64,000 bases of DNA from Neolewinella lacunae (GTDB lineage: Bacteria; Bacteroidota; Bacteroidia; Chitinophagales; Saprospiraceae), in assembly GCF_014349155.1 (NCBI RefSeq), contig NZ_JACSIT010000037.1:52053-116052 (forward strand), written 5' to 3'. The position numbers and the translations under genes were made by a program. Each line of letters opens with the position of its first letter. Within the stretch, counting starts at the first letter, position 1. Under the pieces are notes generated by a model. That model was given only the letters and a program-made list of their open reading frames with translations. It was not told the origin of the DNA and did no database searches. Shown here one piece after another: positions 23,824 through 32,912 of this stretch.

Positions 23824-26088
23824 ATGATCCGAAATCTCTGCTTTTTATTGTCATTGGGCTGCGGTGCATCCCTGCTCGCGCAGTGCGAACCGACCTTCTA
23901 CGGCTACCAGTTTCTGAATCCCGCGCTGGTGGATTTTGACGCCAACATCTCCCCGTTCTACCTCGCCTTTGGCAATGCCTACCGGGAAGCGCAGCAGGAA
24001 AAGGACAACCGCCAGGTGCTCGATAACGTGGCGGAATGGCACGAGCGCTACTGCGAAGAGGTAGAGCAGCCCGATATTCGGGCCCTTATTTACGAGGGCG
24101 AAGAAGATGAACTGCGTCGCTTACTGACGCTCCTCGGCCAGGAAGGGGCAAAGGCGGCGGATTTGCCCAGCTCGCTGCGCAGCAACACCTTTGCCCGTCA
24201 TCTCATCGCCTACCGCTGTCGCGAGGTCGTAGAGTACCTCCTTTTTGCCAAACGCGCCGAGCCCTACGTACTGCGCCCCCGCAATGCATTTGACGGGCGC
24301 GAGTTACAGCGGGTGGAGATGGAACGCTTGATCGACGAAGGGCTGGACCAGTTCAAAAGCCTGGAGAGCCACTACGTCCGTCTGCGCTACGCCTATCAGG
24401 TCATTCGCCTGGCCCATTACCTGCAGGAGCACGAATACGTTATCCGGCTCTACGATTACCTTATGCCCAAAATTGAGGCTGACCCCAGCATCATCTACGA
24501 CTGGATCGAGGGGCACCGGGCGGGGGCTTTGCAGGCTTTGGGGGACTACCCCCGCGCAGCTTACCTCTTCAGCCGCATTTTTGATCGCTGCCCGAGCAAG
24601 CGCCAAAGCGCTTACGAAAGCTTCAAAATCCGCACCGACGAAGAGTGGCGGGCAACCAGCAACCTCTGTGCGAACGACCACGAACGGGCGATGCTTCACG
24701 TATTGCGGGCCCAGAACGGACGGGCTGTAGTATTGGAAGAGATGGTCAGCGTTTACACCCTCGAACCCGCCAACCGCGCCTTGGAGCCGCTTTTGATGCG
24801 GGAATTGCTGGAATTGGAAAGCGACCTGCTGGGGCTCGACTTCAACCCCAACCGCCGCGAAAACCAGGTACGGGCCCGCCGTCCCCGCCCTAACGCTGCC
24901 CAGCGCCTGATTACCCTGCAGGCCTTCGTTAATAAGGTCGTGACCGCTGGCAATGCTGCCAACCCCGAAGTGTGGAAACTGGCCCGGGGCTTCATCGAAA
25001 TGCTGGCCGGAGATTATTACTACGCCCGAAGGACCTTCGGCGAGGTTGCCGCCGCCGCCAAAAACGACAGCATCCGCCAGCAGGTGGACATCCTCAACCA
25101 GGTGATGCAGGTGCTGGCCCTCGACCGGGTAACCGACTCCGTTGAAATGCACTATTACGACCTGCTCGTCGGGGAAAACATCCAAAGCCGTTACCCCGAT
25201 TTTCAGCCGATGGTCAACGATAAGCTGGAGGCAGTGTACCTCCGTTCCGGGCAGCGGGGCAAAGCCGCCCTGCTCCGCTACGGCTTCGATGCGCTGCAGA
25301 AAAACCCGGAAAGATCGATGATCCGCGAGTTGGAAGTCGTTGCCGACAGTATTTTGGGCAATGCTTTTGACAAGCGACTGCTGGCCAATCGGGTGGGCCC
25401 CAACGCCAGGGACGACATCAATGACCTCCTGGGCATCCACTACCTGCAGATGGGGCAGTGGGAGACGGCTCTGGAAATCTTTCAGCGCATCCCCACCGCC
25501 CGGCGCGACCTCTACGGCACTTTTGCGCCTTTCGAAAAACAGTTTCACGACCGGGTCAATTATTCTCCTTCCGCGGCCGTAGTGCGCTACAATAAGGTTG
25601 ACTTACTCGAACGCCTGCTGGAGTTGGAAGACGAAGCGCGCCGGACGACCAACGACACCATTGCCGCCCGCAACTACTTCAACATTGGCCTGGCGCACTA
25701 TAATATGAGCTACTACAGCTACAACTGGCGCATGGCAGACCCCTTTCGCTCGGCCACCAGCGCGGCGCGGGCAGCGGCCCAGGCCAATCCCGACGCCCTG
25801 TTTAGCCATCCCGAAGCCCCGCTGGGCAACCGCGAAAACTTCAGCATGGACCGGGCGCGCTACTACTTCGAGCGGGCCCTTACGCGCGCGCCCAACCGGG
25901 AAGCGGCCGCAGAGATCATCTATTACGCCGCGAAGACCGAACGCAACGCCCACTACGCTGCGGGCCGACCCGGCGGAGCACGGCCCTTCACCTACTTCCG
26001 CTTGCTGCGGGATGAATACCCCGACACCGAATTTTACGAGAAAGCCATTGCCGAGTGCCGCACTTTTGCCTGGTTTGCGGGGAGATAA
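23824..26088 (+). CDS. Large exported helical-repeat (TPR-like) protein
   Basis: 754 aa. A signal peptide at 1-19 (FLLSLGCGASLLAQ) is followed by an almost wholly helical protein with TPR-like pairs, for example ALGDYPRAAYLFSRIF, LQMGQWETALEIFQRI, YYFERALTRAPNREAAAEI. No enzymatic motif was seen. It follows the DUF1800/DUF1501 pair after a hairpin terminator and probably has its own promoter. Proteins of this kind in Bacteroidota are usually periplasmic or outer-membrane-associated scaffolds; this is inference only. Confidence 0.7.
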   Translation: MIRNLCFLLSLGCGASLLAQCEPTFYGYQFLNPALVDFDANISPFYLAFGNAYREAQQEKDNRQVLDNVAEWHERYCEEVEQPDIRALIYEGEEDELRRLLTLLGQEGAKAADLPSSLRSNTFARHLIAYRCREVVEYLLFAKRAEPYVLRPRNAFDGRELQRVEMERLIDEGLDQFKSLESHYVRLRYAYQVIRLAHYLQEHEYVIRLYDYLMPKIEADPSIIYDWIEGHRAGALQALGDYPRAAYLFSRIFDRCPSKRQSAYESFKIRTDEEWRATSNLCANDHERAMLHVLRAQNGRAVVLEEMVSVYTLEPANRALEPLLMRELLELESDLLGLDFNPNRRENQVRARRPRPNAAQRLITLQAFVNKVVTAGNAANPEVWKLARGFIEMLAGDYYYARRTFGEVAAAAKNDSIRQQVDILNQVMQVLALDRVTDSVEMHYYDLLVGENIQSRYPDFQPMVNDKLEAVYLRSGQRGKAALLRYGFDALQKNPERSMIRELEVVADSILGNAFDKRLLANRVGPNARDDINDLLGIHYLQMGQWETALEIFQRIPTARRDLYGTFAPFEKQFHDRVNYSPSAAVVRYNKVDLLERLLELEDEARRTTNDTIAARNYFNIGLAHYNMSYYSYNWRMADPFRSATSAARAAAQANPDALFSHPEAPLGNRENFSMDRARYYFERALTRAPNREAAAEIIYYAAKTERNAHYAAGRPGGARPFTYFRLLRDEYPDTEFYEKAIAECRTFAWFAGR

Positions 26089-26176
26089 TGTTTCCCGGTA
26101 GGAGCGGGACTTCCTTTACGCCATTCACGCATTAGCGGGGCTGCTGCCTACGTTGGTCGCTCCTTCACTAGCCCCG

Positions 26177-26194
26177 GCACCTGCGACCGCGCCC
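26177..26194 (+). repeat. NotI-core repeat after gldE
   Basis: GCACCTGCGACCGCGCCC (one core change), ending 1 nt before the stop of the minus-strand gldE; same placement and same variant as at 56858. Confidence 0.8.
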
Positions 26195-26195
26195 C

Positions 26196-27578
26196 TTACT
26201 CCTCCTTACTGGGTAAGGTGATGAGGATTTCCTCGATGCGGCGGTGGGTGATGGAGACGATTTTGAAGCGGAAATCCCGGAATTCCAGTTCTTGCTCGGC
26301 CACGGGGAACTGCCCGAGCAGCTCCAGTAAGAGGCCCGCGAAGGACTCCGCGTCCCCCTTGGCCTCGTCGAAGGTGGAGGTGGGCAGGTCGAGGATGCGG
26401 CAGACGTCTTTGAGCAGGGTCTTGCCCTCAAAGATGAAATTGAGGTCGTCGATTTGCTCGTAAATGATCTCGTCGTCTTCGTCGAATTCGTCCTGGATGT
26501 CGCCAATCACTTCCTCCAAAACGTCTTCCAGCGTGACGATGCCTTCCGTGCCGCCGTATTCATCGACGACGATGGCAAGGTGCATTTTCTCTTGCTGAAA
26601 CTCTTTGAGCAATTCGCTGATGCGCTTGTTTTCGGGGATGTACAGGACGTCTTCGCGGACGAGCTGGAACCAGTCGAACTCGGGGCCTTCGTTGCGGTGG
26701 CCAAGCAAATCCTTTACGTAGAGCAGGCCGCGAATCTTGTCAAAGTCCTCCTCGTATACCGGCAGTCGGCTGTAATTGTTTTCGCGGATGATGGCCAGCA
26801 GGGCGTGGTAGTCGATGTTTTTTTCCACGGCGATGACGTCGCCCCGGGAGCGCATGATTTGCCGCACGGTAACGTTGGCAAATTGGACGATGCGCTTGAG
26901 GATGTCCACATCCTGCCGTTGGCCTTCCTCACCGCTTTCCTGAAGTTTTACCGTCAGGTCAATGGCCTCGTCAATGTCCTGCTGGCTGGCGGCGACGATG
27001 TCTTGGGTATGGTTTTCGAGCCGGCGCTCAATTACGGCAGCTCCGTTGACGAGGGTAAAGGTGAGCGGGCGGAAAAAGCCCATCATCAGGTTGAGCGGGC
27101 GAGACATCCGCAGGGCCAACGGTACTTTGTTGTAGCGGGCGTAGACTTTGGGCGCGACTTCGCCGAACAGGACCAGCAGAAAGGTCACGCCAATTACCGT
27201 AATGCTGAAGCGGAGGACCGTAGCGAGGATCTCCTGGTCAACGCTTCCCTCAAGGGAGAAAAGCTCGATCAGCGCCCGCCCCCAATCCTGGGTCAGTTCA
27301 TCCGGCAGAAGGGTCTTGAGGAGCCATTCCGAGATGAGGACGATGGCAATGTTGATGAAGTTATTGGCAATCAGGATGGTGGCCAATAATCGGCGGGGCT
27401 TTTCCTTCAGTTCCAGCAGGAGTTTGCTGGAGGAGTTGTCCATATCCTGGATTTCCTCGTAGTCATTGGGCGTGAGCGAGAAAAAGGCGACTTCCGACCC
27501 GGAAATCAGGCCCGATAGAAACAGCAGGACGGCAATTGCCAAGAAGCCAGCGGCCAATTCCAGTCCGGAATTGATCAT
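26196..27578 (-). CDS. gldE: Gliding motility-associated protein GldE (CNNM/CBS family)
   Basis: 460 aa from ATG 27578. An N-terminal CNNM (DUF21) membrane domain at about 5-190 contains LISGSEVAFFSL and FGEVAPKVYA. Two CBS domains follow at about 205-330 (VRQIMRSRGDVIAVE..., NNYSRLPVYEE), with the strongly conserved VVDEYGGTEGIVTLEDVLEEVIGDI and a C-terminal CorC/HlyC transporter-associated domain. Gene order (mutY, ssb, gldE) is the one known for Bacteroidota, supporting GldE rather than a generic hemolysin-like protein. A TTG start 15 codons upstream is possible; the TATCTTTG box at 27650 suits either. Confidence 0.9.
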   Translation of the reverse strand: MINSGLELAAGFLAIAVLLFLSGLISGSEVAFFSLTPNDYEEIQDMDNSSSKLLLELKEKPRRLLATILIANNFINIAIVLISEWLLKTLLPDELTQDWGRALIELFSLEGSVDQEILATVLRFSITVIGVTFLLVLFGEVAPKVYARYNKVPLALRMSRPLNLMMGFFRPLTFTLVNGAAVIERRLENHTQDIVAASQQDIDEAIDLTVKLQESGEEGQRQDVDILKRIVQFANVTVRQIMRSRGDVIAVEKNIDYHALLAIIRENNYSRLPVYEEDFDKIRGLLYVKDLLGHRNEGPEFDWFQLVREDVLYIPENKRISELLKEFQQEKMHLAIVVDEYGGTEGIVTLEDVLEEVIGDIQDEFDEDDEIIYEQIDDLNFIFEGKTLLKDVCRILDLPTSTFDEAKGDAESFAGLLLELLGQFPVAEQELEFRDFRFKIVSITHRRIEEILITLPSKEE

Positions 27579-27649
27579 GAGCAACGGGGAAAAATACCAA
27601 TACGGTAAGTCGGAGACGTCCAACGGGCAGGAGGAAATAAATTATGGGG

Positions 27650-27657
27650 CAAAGATA
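27650..27657 (-). promoter_or_regulatory. -7 box TATCTTTG upstream of gldE
   Basis: Lies between ssb and gldE, so gldE can be transcribed independently of ssb. Confidence 0.5.
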
Positions 27658-27717
27658 GTCCTTCCTGCGCAGAGTGGGGAAAGTACTGCGCGCTGATCCG
27701 GCCAGGAGGTTGGCCCA

Positions 27718-28212
27718 CTAGAACGGCAGGTCTTCCCCGGGGTCGGCGGGGAATCCACCATCGTCCTCAAAGCTGTTGGCAGCGGCGGTGTTGGGAGTGG
27801 CCGGAGACGCATTGCGGGGTGGGGGAGCCGACATGGTGGGGGCGGGCTCTTCGCGTGGAATGTAGTTGCTGTTGCCACCTTCGTCACTGCGGCTGCTCAG
27901 CATGCGGAAATAGTTGGCTACCACCTCGGTAGTTTTGCGGGGGTTGCCGTCTTTGTCTTGCCACTTGCGGTGGGTGAGCTTGCCTTCGATGTAAACGAGG
28001 CTGCCTTTTTTGAGGTATTCCTGGGCCCGCTCGGCAAGGTTGCGCCAGAGGATGACGTCGTGCCATTCGGTCTGCTCCTGCCACTCGCCCGCACGGTCTT
28101 TGTAGCTATCGGAAGTGGCCAGCCCAAAGCGGGCTACCATTGCTCCACTTTCCAGGGTTCTGATTTCGGGATCCGCGCCAAGGCGGCCAACGAGGGTGAC
28201 TTTGTTGATCAT
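27718..28212 (-). CDS. ssb: Single-stranded DNA-binding protein
   Basis: 164 aa. The OB-fold at 1-105 begins MINKVTLVGRLGADPEIR and includes EQTEWHDVILW and KGSLVYIEGKL; then comes a Gly/Pro/Ala-rich linker and the acidic tip EDLPF that recruits replication and repair partners. It coats ssDNA in replication, repair and recombination. It lies 54 nt after mutY on the same strand, in the mutY-ssb-gldE order. Confidence 0.97.
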   Translation of the reverse strand: MINKVTLVGRLGADPEIRTLESGAMVARFGLATSDSYKDRAGEWQEQTEWHDVILWRNLAERAQEYLKKGSLVYIEGKLTHRKWQDKDGNPRKTTEVVANYFRMLSSRSDEGGNSNYIPREEPAPTMSAPPPRNASPATPNTAAANSFEDDGGFPADPGEDLPF

Positions 28213-28266
28213 TGCTGTTTTTGTTGGTGGTTAAAGGGAAGCGGACAAGACGGGCAGGCGGCAGGA

Positions 28267-29361
28267 CTAGGAAAAGAGGTCCAGCAACAGCCGTTTATCC
28301 GCTAAAAACCGGGTGATGACCCGCGGAAAGGCGAATTTAATAAACATTTTGTTTTTTATCAAAGCGTAACCCGAAATTTTTTTTGGCATTTGCTCCCAGG
28401 TGAAGGTGTGGAAGACGGCTTCGATGGTCTGGTGGGTCAGTTGTTGCTGATAGGGGGGGCTGCTTTTTTCCAGCCGCAGTTCTCCGGCGGGGAGCCAACC
28501 GGGCCAATCGGGGTGATGAACCAGGTCCGTTACCTGGCCACCGGCTTGTGCTGTTTCGATCAGGGGGAACTGGAAGAGTTCCTGCCAAATGTCTTTCTCC
28601 AACCGTTGTTGTACGATGGTGTTGCCCGCCCGGTCAGTAATGACGAGGTAGTGAAAATAGCGGGTGCGCCGGGCCATCTTCTTGGTCTTGCCGGGCAATT
28701 CGGGCCAGGTGGCCAGCGCGTAGCCCCGGCAGTGGGTACGGAGCGGGCAGCTGGGGCAGGCGGGCTTGCGCGGGGTGCACACCAGGGCACCGAAGTCCAT
28801 AATGGCCTGGTTGTAAAGCGGAGCGGCCGCGTCGCCCAGCGCGGCACTGGCCAGCGCTCCGAAGTGCTTGCGGCCCGGGCCAGTGTCTGCCGGCGTAGCG
28901 TCGTTGGCAAAGCGGGCGAGGATGCGGAACACGTTTCCGTCCAGCACCGCCACCTGCGCACCGAAGGCAAAAGAAGCGATGGCCGCCGCCGTGTACGGTC
29001 CCACGCCCGGTAAGGTGAGCAGCCCCTCGTAGGTAGCCGGAAACTCCCCCCCGTACTGCGCCACCACGTAGCGGGCGGCCTTGAGCAGGTTGCGGGCGCG
29101 GGAGTAATAGCCCAGGCCCTCCCAGAGTTTCATCACTGCAGCGTCCTCCGCAGCCGCCAGGTCGCCCACCGTAGGGTAGGCTTCCACAAAGCGTTCGTAG
29201 TAAGGCAGGCCCTGCTCTACCCGCGTCTGCTGCAGAATGATCTCACTCAGCCAGATGCAGTAGGGGTCGGGATGGGCCTTCCAGGGCATGGGCCGCCGCT
29301 CGGGCCGGTACCAGGCCAGGAGGGCAGAACGGAAAAAAAGCCAATCGGGGGAAGCAGACAT
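28267..29361 (-). CDS. mutY: A/G-specific adenine glycosylase
   Basis: Removes adenine paired with 8-oxoguanine; 364 aa. HhH-GPD domain with catalytic E40 (SEIILQQTRV) and D141 (GVGPYTAAAIASFAFG...VLDGNVFRI), and a [4Fe-4S] cluster with Cys at 195, 202, 205 and 211 in the canonical C-x6-C-x2-C-x5-C spacing. A C-terminal NUDIX-like 8-oxoG recognition domain follows from about 235. Start MSASPDW at 29361; a CTTTTG sequence 4 nt upstream suggests a leaderless transcript. Its promoter region overlaps the T-tract of the terminator of the upstream sigma gene. Confidence 0.96.
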   Translation of the reverse strand: MSASPDWLFFRSALLAWYRPERRPMPWKAHPDPYCIWLSEIILQQTRVEQGLPYYERFVEAYPTVGDLAAAEDAAVMKLWEGLGYYSRARNLLKAARYVVAQYGGEFPATYEGLLTLPGVGPYTAAAIASFAFGAQVAVLDGNVFRILARFANDATPADTGPGRKHFGALASAALGDAAAPLYNQAIMDFGALVCTPRKPACPSCPLRTHCRGYALATWPELPGKTKKMARRTRYFHYLVITDRAGNTIVQQRLEKDIWQELFQFPLIETAQAGGQVTDLVHHPDWPGWLPAGELRLEKSSPPYQQQLTHQTIEAVFHTFTWEQMPKKISGYALIKNKMFIKFAFPRVITRFLADKRLLLDLFS

Positions 29362-29374
29362 GGCGCAAAAGTGC

Positions 29375-29409
29375 AAAAAAAATCCGCCGGAGCACGGGGC
29401 TTCGGCGGA
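29375..29409 (-). terminator. Rho-independent terminator of the sigma factor gene
   Basis: On the minus strand TCCGCCG pairs with CGGCGGA around a GC loop, followed by eight T. It lies just upstream of mutY. Confidence 0.75.
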
Positions 29410-29478
29410 CGGAAGTGTCTTTGGTTAAAGTGATAGTTTACTAGACACTATTCAGCAGCAGACCCGGGGCGGGAACTG

Positions 29479-30003
29479 CTAAGCTTCGCGCAACTTGCCG
29501 TACTGCCGGCTGATCTGCGACTTAAGATCTTTGCGCGCAAAAAAGATGCGGCTTTTTACCGTACCCAGCGGCAGGCTCAGGTGGTCGGCAATCTCCTGGT
29601 ACTTGAAGCCCTGGTAGTGCATCAGAAAGGGAATGCGCGTACTGTCGTCCAACACCTCAATCATGCCCGTTAACTCCTTGATCAGGATGTTGCTGTCGGC
29701 ATCGTTCTCTACCGTCTCCGCACCGGAGTTGATGTAGTAGAGGTTATCGGTATTGTCCATAATGGTATTGGCCTTCACCTTCTTGCGGTAGTTGTTGATG
29801 AAGATGTTCTTCATAATCGTGAAGAGCCAGGCTTTCAGGTTGGTACCGGGCCGGAACTTGTCGCGGTTGGTCATTGCACGGAAGGCGGTCTCCTGGTATA
29901 AGTCCTTGGCATCCTCCGAATTTTTCGTAAGGTTGTAGGCAAAGGCATTGAGCATGGAAGTCATGCGGCTAAACTCGGTGAAAAATTCTCCCTGGGTCAT
30001 CAT
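29479..30003 (-). CDS. ECF-type RNA polymerase sigma factor
   Basis: 174 aa, sigma-70 family group 4. Region 2 at about 20-90 (NSEDAKDLYQETAFRAM, NLKAWLFTIMKNIFINNYRKK) and region 4 at about 115-165 (FKYQEIADHLSLPLGTVKSRIFFARKDL). No anti-sigma gene is adjacent. A TAACTTTA box lies 29 nt upstream (30033-30040). The 460-nt upstream interval is AT-rich and holds a 10-nt inverted repeat. Two ATG codons in a row occur at the start. Confidence 0.93.
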   Translation of the reverse strand: MMTQGEFFTEFSRMTSMLNAFAYNLTKNSEDAKDLYQETAFRAMTNRDKFRPGTNLKAWLFTIMKNIFINNYRKKVKANTIMDNTDNLYYINSGAETVENDADSNILIKELTGMIEVLDDSTRIPFLMHYQGFKYQEIADHLSLPLGTVKSRIFFARKDLKSQISRQYGKLREA

Positions 30004-30463
30004 AAGTAAGGTCTTTTGCTTCTTTGTTGAAGTAAAGTTAGGGAAAGCTTAGATGTTGTGCAAGTTTTCAGACCGTCGTAAGGCTTACATATGGAAACTT
30101 CCGGGCACGCTTAGCAGACATTTTAAATACAAGTGATTGATTAACAGTAATTTAAAGGATTGTTAGACGATTGTCAAATATTTTAAATTTTCAGTAAAAA
30201 ATGAAAATTAATTACGTTTGTCTAAGTTTTCGGGGCAAAAACCTAGTAAAAGCTTAGACAAAAAGCCCGAGTACCCGCATTCCTGATTTCATACAAGCCG
30301 AAAAGGTGCCAGGACCCTGACTTTGTACGGATGCCCGCAGTTTAGGTTTTCATACCCCCGGAACGGGCGATTTGCGGCCTGTGGCGGGCCCCCGGGGGCG
30401 GTCACGAACTTTACGGCTGTTTTGCCCTTACTGCTGTATTCTTGCGACCATATATATAAGGAT
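30004..30463. other. AT-rich 460-nt divergent intergenic region
   Basis: Clearly lower GC than its surroundings between about 30050 and 30260; no ORF supported. It should contain promoters of both the sigma gene (TAACTTTA, 30033-30040, minus) and the crtD-like gene (TATTCTTG, 30437-30444, plus), plus the inverted repeat at 30217-30262. Confidence 0.5.
30217..30262. promoter_or_regulatory. Inverted repeat TTTGTCTAAG/CTTAGACAAA (operator-like)
   Basis: Perfect 10-nt arms at 30217-30226 and 30253-30262, 26-nt spacer, in the AT-rich divergent region. Could be a dimeric regulator site or a -33/-7 pair in each direction. Confidence 0.4.
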
Positions 30464-31990
30464 ATGCAAACCATCATCATTGGCGCTGGCATTGCGGGCC
30501 TGGCGGCCGCCGTTCGCCTGGCCCAGGCTGGCCATACGGTCACCGTATGCGAAGCCAACGGAGGCCCCGGCGGCAAGCTGAGCCAGTTCAGCCTGGGCGA
30601 ATACCGCTTCGACTTCGGCCCCAGCCTTTTCACTATGCCCCAGTACGTGGATGAGCTTTTCTCGCTCGCCGGCGAAGACCCCGCCGAGCACTTTCGTTAC
30701 GTACGCCTGCCAGACGTATGCCACTACTGGTGGCAAGACGGCACGCGCTTCACCGCCCCGGCCGCTACCGACGATCTGGCCCGGGCCGCCGCCGCTACCT
30801 TCGGGGTACCTGCCGGACGGGTGGCCGACTTCATGGCCGACGCCGCCCGTAAGTACGAGCTCACCGGGCGCACCTTCCTCGAAAAATCCCTTCACCGGGC
30901 AGCCACCTGGCTGGATTGGAGCGTGGCCGCCGCCCTCCTCCGCATCCCCGGCCTCGACTTGTTCCGCAGTATGCACGCCGTACACGCCCGCGATCTGGGC
31001 CACCCCAAGCTCATCCAGCTCTTTGATCGCTTTGCCACCTACAACGGCTCCAACCCCTACAAAGCCCCGGGCTTGCTCAGCATGATCCCCCACTTCGAGC
31101 ACCATTTCGGCGCTTACCTGCCCGAGGGTGGGATGTTCGACATCAGCCAGTCGCTCTTCGAACTCGCCCAGCGGCTAGGGGTGCATTTCCGGTTCAATAC
31201 CAGGGTGACGGAGATCCGGCGCGAACGCAGGTGCGTGGTTGGGGTAACAACGAGCGGGGGAAGTCTGCCCGCCGACAACGTTGTCTGTAACATGGACGTC
31301 TGGCTGGCCTACGATAAACTCCTCCCCGGGGCGAAAAAGCCCGCCCGCACCCTGCGCCAGCAAAAAAGCACCAGTGCCGTCATTTTCTACTGGGGCATCC
31401 GCCGCGAATTCCCCGAACTGGGCCTGCACAACATCTTTTTCAGCGACGACTACGCGCGGGAGTTCGCCGCCCTCGAAGCCGGCGAACTGGCCGAAGACGT
31501 CACCGTCTACGTCAACATCAGCAGCAAACTCGTCAAAAGCGACGCCCCGGCGGGCTGCGAAAACTGGTTCGTCATGGTCAACGCTCCGGCGGATACGGGG
31601 CAGGATTGGGACGAATGGACACGGGGCCTGCGCGAGCGGGTCCTCACCCGGCTCGCCCAACAGCTCCTTGCACCTGCGTCCAGCGCCCCTGCTGCCCAGG
31701 ACCTGGAGGCCCTCATTGTGGAAGAAAGAATCGTCACGCCGCCCCAGTTGGAAGCACTTACCGGTTCTCACCAGGGGGCCCTCTACGGCACGAGCAGCAA
31801 CAACCCCCTGGCGGCTTTTTTGCGGCACCCCAACTTCAGTCAGGAGATTTCCGGCCTCTACTTCCTGGGCGGCAGCGTGCACCCGGGCGGCGGTGTTCCC
31901 CTGTGTTTGCTCTCCGCTAAAATCACTGCCGGGCTCTTAGCTGCCCGCCACCCCCCGGCCCCCCGGTCCGTGGCGCCCACTAGTGCCTGA
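30464..31990 (+). CDS. CrtD-like carotenoid desaturase/dehydrogenase (CrtI family)
   Basis: FAD-dependent amine-oxidase-fold protein of the phytoene desaturase family; 508 aa. The FAD-binding GAGIAGLAAAVRLAQAGHTVTVCE is at 6-27 and the C-terminal GLYFLGGSVHPGGGVPLCLLSAK is the family signature. As a second CrtI homologue, separate from the crtI-crtB pair at 60 kb, it fits CrtD (hydroxycarotenoid 3,4-desaturase) or CrtI-like ketolases; the sequence alone does not decide. About residues 403-409 (APASSAP) come from a degenerate NotI-core repeat. Start ATG 30464 directly precedes the FAD motif. Confidence 0.85.
   Translation: MQTIIIGAGIAGLAAAVRLAQAGHTVTVCEANGGPGGKLSQFSLGEYRFDFGPSLFTMPQYVDELFSLAGEDPAEHFRYVRLPDVCHYWWQDGTRFTAPAATDDLARAAAATFGVPAGRVADFMADAARKYELTGRTFLEKSLHRAATWLDWSVAAALLRIPGLDLFRSMHAVHARDLGHPKLIQLFDRFATYNGSNPYKAPGLLSMIPHFEHHFGAYLPEGGMFDISQSLFELAQRLGVHFRFNTRVTEIRRERRCVVGVTTSGGSLPADNVVCNMDVWLAYDKLLPGAKKPARTLRQQKSTSAVIFYWGIRREFPELGLHNIFFSDDYAREFAALEAGELAEDVTVYVNISSKLVKSDAPAGCENWFVMVNAPADTGQDWDEWTRGLRERVLTRLAQQLLAPASSAPAAQDLEALIVEERIVTPPQLEALTGSHQGALYGTSSNNPLAAFLRHPNFSQEISGLYFLGGSVHPGGGVPLCLLSAKITAGLLAARHPPAPRSVAPTSA
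31670..31688 (+). repeat. NotI-core repeat, degenerate, inside crtD-like gene
   Basis: GCACCTGCGTCCAGCGCCC, one inserted base relative to the core; frame kept (APASSAP). Confidence 0.6.
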
Positions 31991-32096
31991 ATTGTTGGTC
32001 CTTAGTTCCAAAAAATTGCGGTGGGGTGGTGACCAACAAGACGAACATGCGTCTTGCAACTACCGTTTCAATCACGTAAACCAACAGCAAAGCAAA

Positions 32097-32813
32097 ATGG
32101 AAAAATTCGCAAAACTATTCTTTCTTACCCTCCTCGCTACGGTGCTCTTCGTGGGCATGGGCTGCAACGCCAGCAAGTCTGCTAAAGGCGGCGTCATCGG
32201 CGGTGCCGCCGGCGGTGTCATCGGTGGTGCCATCGGCAAAGGGAGTGGTGACGGAACCAAAGGTGCCGTAATCGGTGCCGTCATCGGCGGTACGGCCGGT
32301 GCCATCATCGGTAAGTACATGGACAAGCAAGCCAAGGAACTCGAAGAAGAAGTGCCCGGTGCAAAAGTCGATAAAGTAGAAACCGTTGACCCCGAAACCG
32401 GTGAGACCATCACCGAGAGCGTTACCGTTACCTTCGATGGTGGTGTACTCTTCGAATTCGGTAAGGCCAGCCTGACGGCAGCGAGCATGGCGGAACTTGA
32501 CCGGATGTCTTCCGTCTTCGCCCGCTACCCCGATACCGACATCCTCATTGGCGGACACACTGACGACGTCGGTAGCGACAGCGTCAACCAGCGCCTGAGC
32601 GAGAAGCGCGCCGCTTCCGTAGCCGATTACCTGGCCGCCCATAACGTGGCCCGCAGCCGGATGAAGACCACCGGTTACGGTGAATCTGCTCCCGTTGCGA
32701 GCAACACCACCGACGCCGGCCGCGCCCAGAACCGCCGCGTAGAAGTGAGCATCAAAGCCAGCGAGAACCTCCAGCAAAAAGCCATGGATGGCTCGTTGAC
32801 GGTCCCTGAATAA
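32097..32813 (+). CDS. OmpA family lipoprotein with glycine-zipper domain
   Basis: 238 aa. Signal peptide with lipobox ending at C23 (FVGMGC), a glycine-zipper membrane segment at about 31-75 (GGVIGGAAGGVIGGAIG repeated), a short acidic linker, then an OmpA C-terminal peptidoglycan-binding domain (ILIGGHTDDVGSDSVNQRLSEKRAASV, AQNRRVEV). It probably anchors the outer membrane to peptidoglycan. A 9-nt inverted repeat (TTGTTGGTC/GACCAACAA, 31992-32039) lies in its leader. A strong terminator follows. Confidence 0.92.
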   Translation: MEKFAKLFFLTLLATVLFVGMGCNASKSAKGGVIGGAAGGVIGGAIGKGSGDGTKGAVIGAVIGGTAGAIIGKYMDKQAKELEEEVPGAKVDKVETVDPETGETITESVTVTFDGGVLFEFGKASLTAASMAELDRMSSVFARYPDTDILIGGHTDDVGSDSVNQRLSEKRAASVADYLAAHNVARSRMKTTGYGESAPVASNTTDAGRAQNRRVEVSIKASENLQQKAMDGSLTVPE

Positions 32814-32837
32814 GCCCTTCGCGCACTAGACCACCCG

Positions 32838-32880
32838 GAAGCGGGCACCAGCCAACCCTGCTGGTGCCCGCTTCGTTTTA
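32838..32880 (+). terminator. Rho-independent terminator
   Basis: Stem GAAGCGGGCACCAGC/GCTGGTGCCCGCTTC (15 bp, 7-nt loop) followed by GTTTTA. Confidence 0.88.
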
Positions 32881-32912
32881 TGGGCTGTTCCCTTCAATCA
32901 TTCCCCCCACGT

